64,000 nucleotides of DNA from an uncultured Bacteroidales bacterium (GCA_900317055.1 ONFF01000008.1:1-64000), one strand, 5' to 3'; shown: positions 7,820 through 17,249, counted from the stretch's first letter. The notes: generated from the sequence alone by a model not told the origin. A program made the numbers and translations.

Positions 7820-9115
7820 ATGAAACTGAAAACGATTGCAAAATGTGCTGCATTAGCTTTGACATTGTGTGTCAGCTCTTTGCAGGCTCAAGATTCCATC
7901 ACGACAAAGCCTCGCTTGACCATTGGCGGTTACGGTGAGGCCGTCTACACCCGCAACTTCTATAGCGACAATATGTTCCGCTACTCCCATGCCGAGCGTT
8001 ACCGCGACGCCAAAGGCCACGGACGCATCGACTTGCCCCATGTGGTCATCAACTTAGGCTACAACTTCGGCAAGGGCTGGAGCATGGGCTCAGAGATTGA
8101 GTTTGAACACGGAGGCAGCGAAGTAGCCATGGAGATTGAGGCCGAAGAGACCGGCGAGTTCGAGCACGAGATTGAGCACGGCGGCGAGGTGGCTTTGGAA
8201 CAATTCTGGCTGCAAAAGTCATTCGGCAAGGGCTTCAACATTCGTATGGGACACATCGTGGTGCCCGTTGGACAGACCAATAACGCCCACTTGCCCACCG
8301 AGTTCTTCACCTGCTACCGCCCCGAAGGCGAGTTCAACATCCTGCCCTGCACCTGGCACGAGACGGGCATCAGCCTGTGGGGCAAGCTCGGCGACTGGCG
8401 CTACGAGGCCATGGTCATCCCCGCTTTGAACTCCAACATGTTCAACAACGCCAACTGGGTGAAGAATGGCTCCGCATCAGGCTATGAGTTCCGCGTGGCC
8501 AACAACCTGGCAGGTGCCTTGCGCATCGACAACTACAGCATCAAAAACCTGCATCTCGGTGTGAGCGGCTACATCGGCAACACCTTTAATAATGACATCG
8601 TCACCAACGAGTTCAGCGAGACTAGCCAATATAAAGATGTGAAAGGCACCGTTGTCATCGGAACAGCCGAGTTTGACTACAAAGGTCACGGCCTCGTGGT
8701 GCGCGGCAACTTCGACTACGGCTACCTCAGCGATGCCAACCTCATCTCATCATGGAACAAGAACCAAAACCATCAGAGTTTCTCACCCTATCCGCGCTCC
8801 TTGGTCGGAGAGAAAGCCATCGCCTATGGCGGTGAGGTTGCCTACGACATCATGCATCCCATGCACAACACCGGCGACCAAAAGCTCTACCTCTTTGGCC
8901 GCTACGATTACTACGACACCTATATCCCCACCGCCAACGCCCTCACTGACTACCAATGGACCGACCGTCACGTGATGACCCTCGGCATGAACTACTATCC
9001 CATCAAGCAGGTCGTCATCAAGGCGGAATATGCCAAACGCTTCCTGAAGGAGCAGTACAACGATGAGCCGATGTTCTCGTTGGGTGTGGCTTATAGCGGG
9101 TTTTTCACGAGATAA
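7820..9115 (+). CDS. Outer-membrane porin-like beta-barrel of an iron/haem locus
   Basis: A 431-residue protein with a signal peptide cleaved after LQAQ, then alternating amphipathic strands rich in Tyr, Trp and Gly and a C-terminal aromatic residue pattern (VAYSGFFTR) typical of outer-membrane barrels. Gly-Tyr-Gly starts (IGGYGEAVYTRNFY) and a long acidic, His-containing loop (EIEAEETGEFEHEIEHGGEV, about 94-113) stand out; the loop could bind metal. It is followed by imelysin and di-haem oxidoreductase genes on the same strand, pointing to metal or electron-transfer physiology. The transported substrate is unknown. Confidence 0.7.
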   Translation: MKLKTIAKCAALALTLCVSSLQAQDSITTKPRLTIGGYGEAVYTRNFYSDNMFRYSHAERYRDAKGHGRIDLPHVVINLGYNFGKGWSMGSEIEFEHGGSEVAMEIEAEETGEFEHEIEHGGEVALEQFWLQKSFGKGFNIRMGHIVVPVGQTNNAHLPTEFFTCYRPEGEFNILPCTWHETGISLWGKLGDWRYEAMVIPALNSNMFNNANWVKNGSASGYEFRVANNLAGALRIDNYSIKNLHLGVSGYIGNTFNNDIVTNEFSETSQYKDVKGTVVIGTAEFDYKGHGLVVRGNFDYGYLSDANLISSWNKNQNHQSFSPYPRSLVGEKAIAYGGEVAYDIMHPMHNTGDQKLYLFGRYDYYDTYIPTANALTDYQWTDRHVMTLGMNYYPIKQVVIKAEYAKRFLKEQYNDEPMFSLGVAYSGFFTR

Positions 9116-9121
9116 AATTAA

Positions 9122-9216
9122 ACGGCCCTTCGACCCTTCGATGGACCTCAGGGACCTGCAAAAGTTAAGGTCGTTGAGCTGGTCGAAATCGAAGATTCAA
9201 TGTAGTTAAACGCAGA
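9122..9216. repeat. TTCGAC/CTCAGGGACCT intergenic repeat, copy 1
   Basis: GGCCCTTCGAC and CTCAGGGACCTG recur at 62941-63010. It is followed by TCGAAATCGAAGATTCAATG, related to the repeats at 28700-28746 and 49288-49322. This fills most of the gap before the imelysin gene. Confidence 0.6.
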
Positions 9217-9256
9217 AAAAAAAGTAAAAGCATACAAAACATCAAAATCAAATAAA

Positions 9257-10429
9257 ATGAAGAAATTATTCAAATCCGCAGCCATAGTCGCTGCATCCCT
9301 CCTGCTCGCAGTGAACTTCAGCTCCTGCAGCAAAGATCCTCAAACCAACACCGAGGAGGCTAACAAGACCCAAAAAGAGGCCATCGTGAAACAGTACCTC
9401 AACCACACGGTGTATCCCACTTACGCCAATTTAGCTGAGAAAACCGAAAAGCTAGTTGAAAACTTGGAGGCTTTGAAGGCCAACAAGACCCAAGCCAACA
9501 TGAATTCCGCCACGGTCACCTTCCTCGAAGCCCGTAAGTGGTGGGAAATGAGCGAGGCCTTCCTCTTTGGCGCCGCCTCCGACTTCGGCATCGACCCACA
9601 CATCGACTCGTGGCCGCTCGATGAAGACGCCTTCAACAACCTGATGGCCAGTCCCAACATGATTGCCGCCCTCGCCACCGATGAAGATGGCATGGTGGCC
9701 GGAGAGCAACTCGGCAACGCCCTACTCGGCTTCCACGGCATCGAGTTCATCCTCTTCCGTGAGGGTCAGCCCCGCAATGTGAATGAGATCACCGATGACA
9801 TGATGACCTACATCGTTGCCGTGTCGCGCGACTTGCGCAACCGCTGCTTCCAACTTGAAGTGAGCTGGAACGCCAATGCCCCTCAAGCCCACAAAGACCT
9901 AATGGAAGAACTTGAGTTCAACACCACCGTCAACGGAGGCGACAACACCTACGGCGAGAACATGACCCAAGCAGGTCAAGCCGGTAGCACCTTCGCCACC
10001 TTCACCAATGCCCTCGAAGCCATCGCCGACGGCTGCATCGACATTGCCGACGAGGTAGGCACCTCCAAGATTGGCAAATGCCACACGGGTGAAGACGTGA
10101 CCTACGTAGAGTCACCCTACAGCCAGAAGTCCATCACCGACTTCTACGACAACATCACCAGCATCAAGAACGCCTACATGGGCGGTATGGAAAGCCAACG
10201 CGATGAAGCCCTCTCGCTGCATACCTATATTAAGGACAACAACAAGGAACTTGACACGAAGGCCATGAATGCCATCGAAAACGCCATGAAGAAAATCCAA
10301 GCCATGAAGGCTCCTTTCGTGCAGTTCTATGCCGATGCCAGCGCTGGCGAAGCCATGGAAGCCTGCCAAGACCTCTCCGATGTGATGGCCGAAGTGAAGG
10401 CGGAGTTTGGAAAGATCGACAGGAAATAA
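9257..10429 (+). CDS. Imelysin-family (M75-like) lipoprotein
   Basis: A 390-residue lipoprotein (lipobox FSSC, Cys about 24). The imelysin signature GFHGIEF (GxHxxE) is present near residue 161, preceded by the conserved HIDSWPLDEDAF segment. Imelysins (ICMP, EfeO relatives) are iron-regulated surface proteins thought to bind iron or haem; protease activity is not accepted for most. The adjacent porin and di-haem oxidoreductase resemble imelysin/DHOR pairs in other bacteria. Role in metal acquisition is inferred. Confidence 0.88.
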   Translation: MKKLFKSAAIVAASLLLAVNFSSCSKDPQTNTEEANKTQKEAIVKQYLNHTVYPTYANLAEKTEKLVENLEALKANKTQANMNSATVTFLEARKWWEMSEAFLFGAASDFGIDPHIDSWPLDEDAFNNLMASPNMIAALATDEDGMVAGEQLGNALLGFHGIEFILFREGQPRNVNEITDDMMTYIVAVSRDLRNRCFQLEVSWNANAPQAHKDLMEELEFNTTVNGGDNTYGENMTQAGQAGSTFATFTNALEAIADGCIDIADEVGTSKIGKCHTGEDVTYVESPYSQKSITDFYDNITSIKNAYMGGMESQRDEALSLHTYIKDNNKELDTKAMNAIENAMKKIQAMKAPFVQFYADASAGEAMEACQDLSDVMAEVKAEFGKIDRK

Positions 10430-10477
10430 TATTGACACACATGAGACCAAAAAACACACAATCGATCCCATAGCCCT

Positions 10478-10563
10478 CATGGCGGACAAGGATCCGCCAT
10501 CTTCTGAACGCGAAGACGACACCCTTCCGTTCAGGAGATTGCGGGTCAAGCCCGCAATGAGGG
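10478..10563. repeat. GGCGGA/GCGGGT two-hairpin intergenic repeat, copy 2
   Basis: CATGGCGGACAAGGATCC and the TTGCGGGTCAAGCCCGCAA palindrome match the element at 1878-1965, with a diverged spacer. It separates the imelysin gene from the oxidoreductase gene. Confidence 0.75.
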
Positions 10564-10633
10564 CAAAGGGCGTTTGAGTAGTGATTCCCGGACTCATATC
10601 ATAACAATCAGCAACCCACAAAACCCAAATATC

Positions 10634-12229
10634 ATGATAAATTACAAACATTTAAGCATCTTTGCCCTTGCCGGCCTTATGGCTTTGGCCGCCTGTAATT
10701 CCAAGGACCCCATCCCCGAGGTCATCAGCGAAGAGACCTACGCCGGCGGCGAACTGGGCACCACCTTCAACACTTCCCAATCCGCCTACGAAGACCCCAC
10801 CCCCGCCGTTGAGCAGGCTGGCTTGACCACTGCCTTCAAATATGGCGAGTACTTCTTTGAGCGCACCTACACACAAAACAACGAGCCTTTCAACGGCTTA
10901 GGCCCTCTTTACATCCGCAGCAGCTGCATCGCCTGCCATCCTGGCTATGGCCACGGCATGCGCATGAACCGTTATCGCGCCGATGACTGGGGCAACGGCT
11001 ACCTGCTCGTTTTTACTGACAAAAACGACACCTACCTCAGCTCCTACACTGGAATGCCTCAAACCAAGGCCGTCGCGCCTTTCAAGGCACCCTTGGATGA
11101 GACCCAAATCCAAATCAACTGGCTGAGCTACACCGACGAATGGGGCAACCAGTTCCCCGACGGGGAAAAGTACAACCTTACCTATCCTGAGGTCTACATC
11201 CCCGAAGAGGCTTTCTATGCGCCCCTCGAGGTGGGTGGCCAACCCATCCCCTACAGCGATTTTGTCTGCCGTCTCGAATCGACCATCGGCATCTATGGCA
11301 CTGGTTTGATCGATGCCATCCCCGATGACTCGCTGAGAGCACAATACCAAAAGGAATACAATGACGGCTACATGCCCAATGGCCTCAATCCCGCCATGTG
11401 GGCTGGCTCCGACTTCGCCCCGACAGGCTATTATGGCAACACCACCCATCCCAAGAAGTACACCTACGCCCTCACGCGTGGTCCCTTGCAGGATGCTCCC
11501 GGTGCCAACGCCATCTGGAACATCACCAATGTGACGCACCGCACCAAGATGGGTCACTATATGACCGCTGCCTACGCCACCAAGGCTTCGCAAGACCCAG
11601 ATGTGCAGGCTGAGTTCTACAACTACTTCCCGCAGTACAACCTTACAGGCAATGTGGAAACCGACATCTACAACTATCTGATGATGAACGACCAAATTCC
11701 CGAATCCCTGAAGGTTCCCGAGATGAAGGATGAGGACTATGTCAACTTCATGGTTTGGCACCGTGGCTTGGCTGTCCCTGCCGCACGTAATATGGACGAT
11801 CCCGAGGTGCAACGAGGCAAGGAACTCTTCAACAACATGGGTTGCGCCTACTGCCACCGTCCGTCGTGGAAGACCGGCGATGATATGTTCACCGACCCGA
11901 CGGGGTTCTTCGCCGATGGCGACGCCCGTCTGCCCCGCTATCCCAACCAGAAGATTTGGCCTTATAGCGACTACATCCAGCACAAGCTCCACATGGAGAA
12001 CGACATCCGCACAGGCTGGTGTCGCACCACCCCACTCTGGGGTCGTGGTTTGAGTGCCAGATGCACCGGACGCAGCGACCGCTTGCACGACTGCCGCGCA
12101 CAAACCGTCATCGAGGCCATTATGTGGCACGGCAACGCCCAAAGCGATGCCCGTCGCACGGTGGAGAAATTCCGCGAATTGCCAAAGAAAGACCGCGACG
12201 CTGTCGTGAAATTCATCGACGCAATTTAA
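10634..12229 (+). CDS. Di-haem oxidoreductase lipoprotein (DHOR, DUF1111 type)
   Basis: A 531-residue putative c-type cytochrome of the thiol oxidoreductase-like/DHOR family. Two haem-binding CxxCH motifs are seen: CIACH at 98-102 and CAYCH at 404-408. The family end motif HDxRAxTxxEAIxWHG appears as HDCRAQTVIEAIMWHG, with a Cys where Gly is usual. ATG 10634 gives a lipoprotein signal (LAAC, Cys21); the 20 codons further upstream in frame are not credible. Partner of imelysins in iron loci; it may oxidise or release bound metal. It needs cytochrome c assembly, and a CcsA-type gene lies 1.1 kb downstream. Confidence 0.85.
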   Translation: MINYKHLSIFALAGLMALAACNSKDPIPEVISEETYAGGELGTTFNTSQSAYEDPTPAVEQAGLTTAFKYGEYFFERTYTQNNEPFNGLGPLYIRSSCIACHPGYGHGMRMNRYRADDWGNGYLLVFTDKNDTYLSSYTGMPQTKAVAPFKAPLDETQIQINWLSYTDEWGNQFPDGEKYNLTYPEVYIPEEAFYAPLEVGGQPIPYSDFVCRLESTIGIYGTGLIDAIPDDSLRAQYQKEYNDGYMPNGLNPAMWAGSDFAPTGYYGNTTHPKKYTYALTRGPLQDAPGANAIWNITNVTHRTKMGHYMTAAYATKASQDPDVQAEFYNYFPQYNLTGNVETDIYNYLMMNDQIPESLKVPEMKDEDYVNFMVWHRGLAVPAARNMDDPEVQRGKELFNNMGCAYCHRPSWKTGDDMFTDPTGFFADGDARLPRYPNQKIWPYSDYIQHKLHMENDIRTGWCRTTPLWGRGLSARCTGRSDRLHDCRAQTVIEAIMWHGNAQSDARRTVEKFRELPKKDRDAVVKFIDAI

Positions 12230-12236
12230 CCAACAT

Positions 12237-12268
12237 TTGTAGAGACTTGGCGTGCCAAGTTTCTACAA
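12237..12268. repeat. GTAGAGAC-type palindrome, copy 1
   Basis: TTGTAGA-GACTTGGC-GT-GCCAAGT-TTCTACAA forms a near-perfect hairpin. A related perfect palindrome lies inside the transposase gene at 51563-51590. Confidence 0.6.
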
Positions 12269-12283
12269 TGTGAAACCGAAAAG

Positions 12284-12312
12284 AAAAATCCCACCGCTGG
12301 TGGGATTTTTCT
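12284..12312 (+). terminator. Terminator after the di-haem oxidoreductase
   Basis: AAAAATCCCACC-GCT-GGTGGGATTTTTC: strong stem with A- and T-tracts, usable in both directions. Confidence 0.8.
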
Positions 12313-12346
12313 TTCTTTTGCTTTTCCTGTTTCAAAAAGAAAAAAC

Positions 12347-12354
12347 TATCTTTG
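12347..12354 (+). promoter_or_regulatory. -7 box for the 12380 gene
   Basis: TATCTTTG, 26 bp before the ATG. Confidence 0.5.
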
Positions 12355-12379
12355 CCGTTTTCAACAAATATTTTGTTTT

Positions 12380-13237
12380 ATGGAAAATATTGATCCACCT
12401 GAGGCCAAAACAGTGAAAGGCGGCAAGAATTTCTGGGGAAACCTATTACGCACCGTCTTGGGTACTACCATCTCTATCCTTCTCACTTTCGGCACCAATG
12501 CCCTAATACAGCAACATCGAAAGGCCCAAGACCGCAAAATGACTGCCATGATGGTGATGAGCAACATCGAGAGCTTCGCCCGAACCCTTGAGACGCGCTC
12601 CGAGCGCATGGCTCCCAACGACAGCATCGCAGCCTGGCTCCTCTGTATGTCCTACGAAGACCTCGAACTGCTTCCCTCAAATGAGCTCAATAAACTAATT
12701 GACCGAGCCACCAATGTCGCCACCATTAACCATGACCACACAGCCGAAAACGTCTTCTCCAACAACATCGAGACCTGGAAGAACGTCAACAACGTGCAAT
12801 TCATCGACAATGTGGGATCCTGTTTCTCAGCCCTCAATGGTGTCGAGGAGCAATTCAACCAATGGGTAATGGGAGTGCCTGATGCCTTGCACGATGTCAA
12901 AATCAACCCTGACAAATACGAGGGTAGCACTCTCCCCATGAAGATGATGCACTCTGATCGTGTGCGTACCGCCATGAAAGCCATTCACAATCGTCGGTGC
13001 TGGCTACGCTATGCCGCCGCCTCCCTCCGCTATTTCAACTTGCAAAACATGGCCGCCATCGGCATCTCTGAGCAGGAAGTGATAGAATACACCAATGTTC
13101 TCGAGGAAGAGAGCGAAGATACGGGTACACCTCCCGATGCCAACTCGTTCTACACTAGCGCCTACACCCTTGACAGCCTTACTACACTTACCCACCTCAC
13201 CGAACGCATTGAAGAACTGAAAGCGGAAAAGGAATAA
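12380..13237 (+). CDS. Unknown single-pass membrane protein
   Basis: A 285-residue protein with a short cytoplasmic N-terminus, one clear membrane helix (VLGTTISILLTFGTNAL, about 26-42) and a helical extracytoplasmic domain. I recognise no family. It has its own promoter and a terminator before it, so it is a separate unit between the DHOR and CcsA genes. The last residues (ERIEELKAEKE) are charged and probably helical. No function is proposed. Confidence 0.6.
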   Translation: MENIDPPEAKTVKGGKNFWGNLLRTVLGTTISILLTFGTNALIQQHRKAQDRKMTAMMVMSNIESFARTLETRSERMAPNDSIAAWLLCMSYEDLELLPSNELNKLIDRATNVATINHDHTAENVFSNNIETWKNVNNVQFIDNVGSCFSALNGVEEQFNQWVMGVPDALHDVKINPDKYEGSTLPMKMMHSDRVRTAMKAIHNRRCWLRYAAASLRYFNLQNMAAIGISEQEVIEYTNVLEEESEDTGTPPDANSFYTSAYTLDSLTTLTHLTERIEELKAEKE

Positions 13238-13265
13238 AACAGTGGTGCCATAGTACAACCGCCCC

Positions 13266-13322
13266 ACATCCTTATTAATGAGGACATACCTGCCCAAAAA
13301 TCGCCAAACATGGGGAGATTGG
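13266..13322. promoter_or_regulatory. Composite palindromic leader, copy C
   Basis: CCTTATTAATGAGGACATA followed by AAAATCGCCAAACATGGGGA: the same two blocks as at 7707-7763. About 20 nt later comes GGACATTTGCAGCAG, a weak -7-like region for the next gene. Confidence 0.45.
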
Positions 13323-13372
13323 ACAATTATTTTTTTTCGGACATTTGCAGCAGTAATTGAAACTATACTGCA

Positions 13373-14545
13373 ATGAAATACATTCGTCACATCACATCAG
13401 TCCTAGTCATCATACTCATCACCGTCCTTGCCGTTGGAACGGTTGTCGAGAAACTGCATGGTTCGGAATTCGCTTTGGCTCATGTCTATTCGACATGGTG
13501 GTTCGTTGGTCTGTGGGCTATGATGGCGGGGCTCATCATCTATATGGCGGTGAAATGCCGAATGTGGAAACGGATGGCGGTATGTGCCCTGCATGCGTCT
13601 ATCCTGCTCATCCTCCTTGGTGCCTTGCTCACCATGCTCACGGGTCAACACGGCAGGATGAAACTCGAACCCAACCGCCCCAACAGCCAGTTCTTCATCC
13701 AAGACAAGGGCGAGATCACAAAAGAAGCGCTACCTTTCAGCCTCACTTTGGACCGCTTTGAGATAGAGACCTACCCCGACTCAAAAAAACCTAAGGACTA
13801 CATCAGCCATCTTCATATCACTGACGGCAACACCACATCGGAGACCGTTATCTCGATGAACAACATATTGAGGCACAAACATTACCGTTTTTACCAAAGC
13901 GATTTCGATGAGCAAGGCAATTCCATCCTCGACGTCGCCCGCGACCCTTGGGGCATCGGAGTGACCTACACTGGTTATGTATTGCTTTTCATCGCATTGG
14001 TAGCGATACTTATTGAGCGACGAAAGTCCTTCCGTGCTGTCACATGGTCGTGGCTTGCGGTGCTCATAGTATTGATGGTGGTGCTCTACATCAGGATGCT
14101 CACCCATCCTCTGCTGCCCGTGCTGCGCTCACCTTTCTTCAGCTTCCACATCTCAACCATTGTCACAGCCTACGCCTTGTTGCTCGGCATTCTGGTAGTT
14201 GGCATCATCGCACTCATCAAGCCGAAAGACAAAGTTCGTATGGAACGATTGAAAGGTCTCAGTACAGCGATGCTTTATCCAGCAGTGGCTTTGTTGGCCA
14301 TTGGCATTTTCATCGGTGCCATTTGGGCCAATGTCTCTTGGGGTAACTATTGGTCGTGGGACCCGAAGGAAGTTTGGGCACTTATCACCCTGCTCATCTA
14401 CGCCGCCCCGCTACACGAAAAGCTATGGAAATCGTTCCAAAAGCCTATGTTTTTCCATATCTATGGCATCTTTGCCTTCCTGAGTGTGCTGTTCACCTAT
14501 TTTGGCGTGAACCTGATTTTAGGCGGAGTACATGCCTATAATTGA
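13373..14545 (+). CDS. ccsA: Compact ResB/CcsA-type cytochrome c assembly protein
   Basis: A 390-residue polytopic membrane protein. The first part (about 1-195) looks like a reduced ResB/CcsB: two to three N-terminal helices and one extracytoplasmic domain. The second part holds the CcsA tryptophan-rich WWD signature (WGNYWSWDPKEVWALI, about 323-338) and ends FGVNLILGGVHAYN, the usual CcsA C-terminus. System II CcsAB carries haem across the membrane and attaches it to CxxCH proteins such as the DHOR encoded upstream. The fusion is shorter than many ResB-ResC fusions. Confidence 0.82.
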   Translation: MKYIRHITSVLVIILITVLAVGTVVEKLHGSEFALAHVYSTWWFVGLWAMMAGLIIYMAVKCRMWKRMAVCALHASILLILLGALLTMLTGQHGRMKLEPNRPNSQFFIQDKGEITKEALPFSLTLDRFEIETYPDSKKPKDYISHLHITDGNTTSETVISMNNILRHKHYRFYQSDFDEQGNSILDVARDPWGIGVTYTGYVLLFIALVAILIERRKSFRAVTWSWLAVLIVLMVVLYIRMLTHPLLPVLRSPFFSFHISTIVTAYALLLGILVVGIIALIKPKDKVRMERLKGLSTAMLYPAVALLAIGIFIGAIWANVSWGNYWSWDPKEVWALITLLIYAAPLHEKLWKSFQKPMFFHIYGIFAFLSVLFTYFGVNLILGGVHAYN

Positions 14546-14582
14546 TAGCTGAGACATAATATTGCATTACTCAAATAATTCC

Positions 14583-14612
14583 TTTTGCAATGATAGTTTT
14601 TTCTTACTTTTG
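14583..14612 (+). promoter_or_regulatory. Promoter of the C69 dipeptidase
   Basis: TACTTTTG (14605-14612) is a good -7 box, with TTTTGC about 17 bp upstream. The ATG is 24 bp downstream. Confidence 0.6.
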
Positions 14613-14635
14613 CAAAGAATAAAACCTATCATTCT

Positions 14636-16333
14636 ATGAAAAGACTATTATTTGTTACGCTGATGGCCATCATGGGCTGGGAGCCTGTGATGGCTTGCAC
14701 TAACTTAATCGTAGGCAAGAAAGCATCTGCCGATGGCAGCGTGATGTGTACCTACAACTGCGATGGATTCGGCTTCTCTGGATCACTGTCTTACAGTCCT
14801 TCAGGACAACATGAAAAAGGCGAACTCATTGCCATTCACGGCTGGGGTCCATCCCACGAAGGACAATATGTGAAACAAGTGGAATATACCTATAATGTGG
14901 TTGGCCTGATGAACGAAAAGCAAGTGACCATCGTGGAGACCACCTTCGACGGGCGATTGGAACTGGTTAACCAAGAAGGCCTGTTGGACTATTTCTCACT
15001 GATGCGTTTGGCTTTGCAGCGCTCCTCGACCGCTCGAGAAGCTATTCGTTGCATGGTGGAACTCGTTGATGAATACGGTTATAACAGCAGCGGCGAGACC
15101 CTCACCATCTGCGACCCCAGCGAAGCTTGGATCATGGAAATCATCGGCAAGGGCCCTGGCCGCAAAGGTGCCGTTTGGGTGGCCTTGCGCATCCCCGACG
15201 ACTGCATTTGCGCCCATGCCAACCTAAGCCGCATCCGTCAGTTCCCGTTAGAGAAACGGTCAAAAAACAGCATCAGCAGCAAAAACCTCAAGAAAATCAA
15301 CAATCCTGAGATTGAATGTGTCTATGCCGCTGATGTGATCAGTTTCGCCAAGGAATGGGGCTATTTCAAGGGCAAGGATGAGGACTTCTCGTTCCGCGAT
15401 GCCTACTGCCCTATCGACTTCGAAAATGTGCGCTATGCCGATGCCCGCGTATGGAGTTTCTTCCGTCACCACTATAGCCACGAGGAAATGGACAAATACC
15501 TGCCCTATATCAATGGCGAGTTTGATGTCTGCGACCATTTGCCACTCTGGATCAAACCGGACAAACCCTTGTCCTTACGCGACTTGCAGAATGACATGCG
15601 CGACCATTTTGAAGGCACGCCCCTTGATATGACCTCCGACATGACCGCTGGCCCTTGGGGCATGCCCATCCGTCCGCTGCCGATGCATTTCAAGGATAAC
15701 GACAGCGTCAACTACTACCGTGAGCGTCCCATCGCCACGCAACAATCCGGCTTCACCATGACTTGCCAGATGCGTTCGTGGTTGCCCAACGATGTGGGTG
15801 GCGTGACTTGGTTCAACTGCGACGATGCTAACATGGTGGCCTATGTACCGCTCTATTGCTGCATCACGCAAGTGCCCGATTGTTTCCGTCAGGAAAACAA
15901 CCCACGCAATGAGTTCAGCGACAAGTCAGCATTTTGGATGAACAACTGGGTGGCCAACATGGTCTATCCCCGCTATTCGATGATGATTGGCGACCTCCGC
16001 AAGGCTCAAAACGAGCTGGAGGACTATTATTTCGCCGACCAAGACAGTGTGCTCACCGCCATCGAAAAGATGACGCCTGCCGACCGTCAAGGCTACCTGA
16101 ACCGCAAGAGCATTGCCTACGCCGACAAGATGATGCAGCGCTGGGACAAATTGGCCAAATACCTCATTGTGAAATACAATGACCAAGTGGTAAAACATGT
16201 CGACAAAGACGGAAACTTCGTGCGTTGGGGCTACGAAACGCCTGGCTACGACCTACAATTCATCGATGCCATCGGCAAATCCACAGGCGACCGTTACAAA
16301 CTGAAAAAGGTCATTGAACGCAGGGAAAGGTAA
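14636..16333 (+). CDS. C69 family dipeptidase (PepD-like)
   Basis: A 565-residue exported peptidase of family C69 (Ntn hydrolase). A signal peptide ends at MA, directly followed by CTNLIVGKKASADGSVM; Cys21 is the expected N-terminal nucleophile freed by processing. SSGETLTICDPSEAWIMEII and the GPGRKGAVWVALRIPDDCI stretch are family blocks. It probably cleaves dipeptides in the periplasm. Monocistronic: a promoter precedes it and a convergent gene follows after 10 bp. Confidence 0.88.
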   Translation: MKRLLFVTLMAIMGWEPVMACTNLIVGKKASADGSVMCTYNCDGFGFSGSLSYSPSGQHEKGELIAIHGWGPSHEGQYVKQVEYTYNVVGLMNEKQVTIVETTFDGRLELVNQEGLLDYFSLMRLALQRSSTAREAIRCMVELVDEYGYNSSGETLTICDPSEAWIMEIIGKGPGRKGAVWVALRIPDDCICAHANLSRIRQFPLEKRSKNSISSKNLKKINNPEIECVYAADVISFAKEWGYFKGKDEDFSFRDAYCPIDFENVRYADARVWSFFRHHYSHEEMDKYLPYINGEFDVCDHLPLWIKPDKPLSLRDLQNDMRDHFEGTPLDMTSDMTAGPWGMPIRPLPMHFKDNDSVNYYRERPIATQQSGFTMTCQMRSWLPNDVGGVTWFNCDDANMVAYVPLYCCITQVPDCFRQENNPRNEFSDKSAFWMNNWVANMVYPRYSMMIGDLRKAQNELEDYYFADQDSVLTAIEKMTPADRQGYLNRKSIAYADKMMQRWDKLAKYLIVKYNDQVVKHVDKDGNFVRWGYETPGYDLQFIDAIGKSTGDRYKLKKVIERRER

Positions 16334-16343
16334 GTACCTTCTT

Positions 16344-17183
16344 TTACTTTACTGCCTTGATCTTTCCACCCTTACGCATCATAGCATCCCACCAACGGGC
16401 AGGCATGAGCGCATGCATAACTCTGCCGGAAATCGAAAAACGACCGCGGGAATAGCGTGCTTTTGGGTGACGGCTGTTGACAGCGCGACTGATGGCCTTG
16501 GTGATGACGGATGGCTTTGACAGGAAATTGGTCTTATAGAACCAATCAATGTTTTTGGCCCATTGTGTGCCGACCTCTTCGTAAGCCGTGCCCGCCGACG
16601 CTTCCATCAGATGTTTGGCTGCGATGGGACCCCAATCGGTCTTGATGGCACCCGGCTCAATCATCACCACATCGATACCAAAGGGTCTCATCTCCATGCG
16701 CAAGGCATCACTGAAGGCCTCAACGGAGTATTTGGTCACATTGTACCAGCCACCCATGTAAATCACCATCTTGCCTGCTATCGATGAGGTGTTGATGATG
16801 CGCCCGCTCCCCTGCTTGCGCATATAGGGCAGCACCAACTGCGTCAGTCGCGCCAAGCCGAAGACATTCACTTCCACCTGCCGACGCGCATCCTCAAGCG
16901 GCACAGTCTCGATAGTACCGAAGTAACCATATCCCGCATTGTTGACCAACACATCAATTCGACCTTCTGCTTGTATGACAGCCTCAACGCCTTGATTCAT
17001 AGACGCTTCATCGGTGACATCCATCTTAATCACCTTCACACCGTATGTCTTCAAAGGCTCCATCAGCTCCACCCGGCGGGCGGCAGCATAAACTTTATGG
17101 CCTTGTTGGGCCAAAGTCTGGGCAGCGTCGAAACCGATGCCACTGCTGGCCCCTGTGATAAGAATTACCTTGTCATGCTTCAT
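16344..17183 (-). CDS. Short-chain dehydrogenase/reductase
   Basis: A 279-residue classical SDR. The Rossmann motif TGASSGIG is at residues 10-17, NNAGYG at about 86-91, the catalytic Ser in NTSSIAG, and YNVTK (YxxxK) near 153-157. The C-terminus is long and basic (ARYSRGRFSISGRVMHALMP). It resembles cytoplasmic oxidoreductases of DltE/YqjQ style; the substrate is unknown. It is expressed from its own promoter, divergent from the thioesterase gene. Confidence 0.88.
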   Translation of the reverse strand: MKHDKVILITGASSGIGFDAAQTLAQQGHKVYAAARRVELMEPLKTYGVKVIKMDVTDEASMNQGVEAVIQAEGRIDVLVNNAGYGYFGTIETVPLEDARRQVEVNVFGLARLTQLVLPYMRKQGSGRIINTSSIAGKMVIYMGGWYNVTKYSVEAFSDALRMEMRPFGIDVVMIEPGAIKTDWGPIAAKHLMEASAGTAYEEVGTQWAKNIDWFYKTNFLSKPSVITKAISRAVNSRHPKARYSRGRFSISGRVMHALMPARWWDAMMRKGGKIKAVK

Positions 17184-17191
17184 AATGCTTG

Positions 17192-17249
17192 CAAAATTAC
17201 AAATTCCCGCAACGATTCCGCAAGGATTCGTGTTTTTTCTGTAATTTTG
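17192..17249. promoter_or_regulatory. Divergent -7 boxes between the SDR and thioesterase genes
   Basis: On the minus strand TAATTTTG (17192-17199) lies 9 bp before the SDR ATG. On the plus strand TAATTTTG (17242-17249) serves the thioesterase-MMPL unit. Confidence 0.5.

Noticed and set aside
10898-12142. 414-codon minus-strand frame
   Set aside because: Antisense to the di-haem oxidoreductase, whose CxxCH motifs and lipobox are clear.
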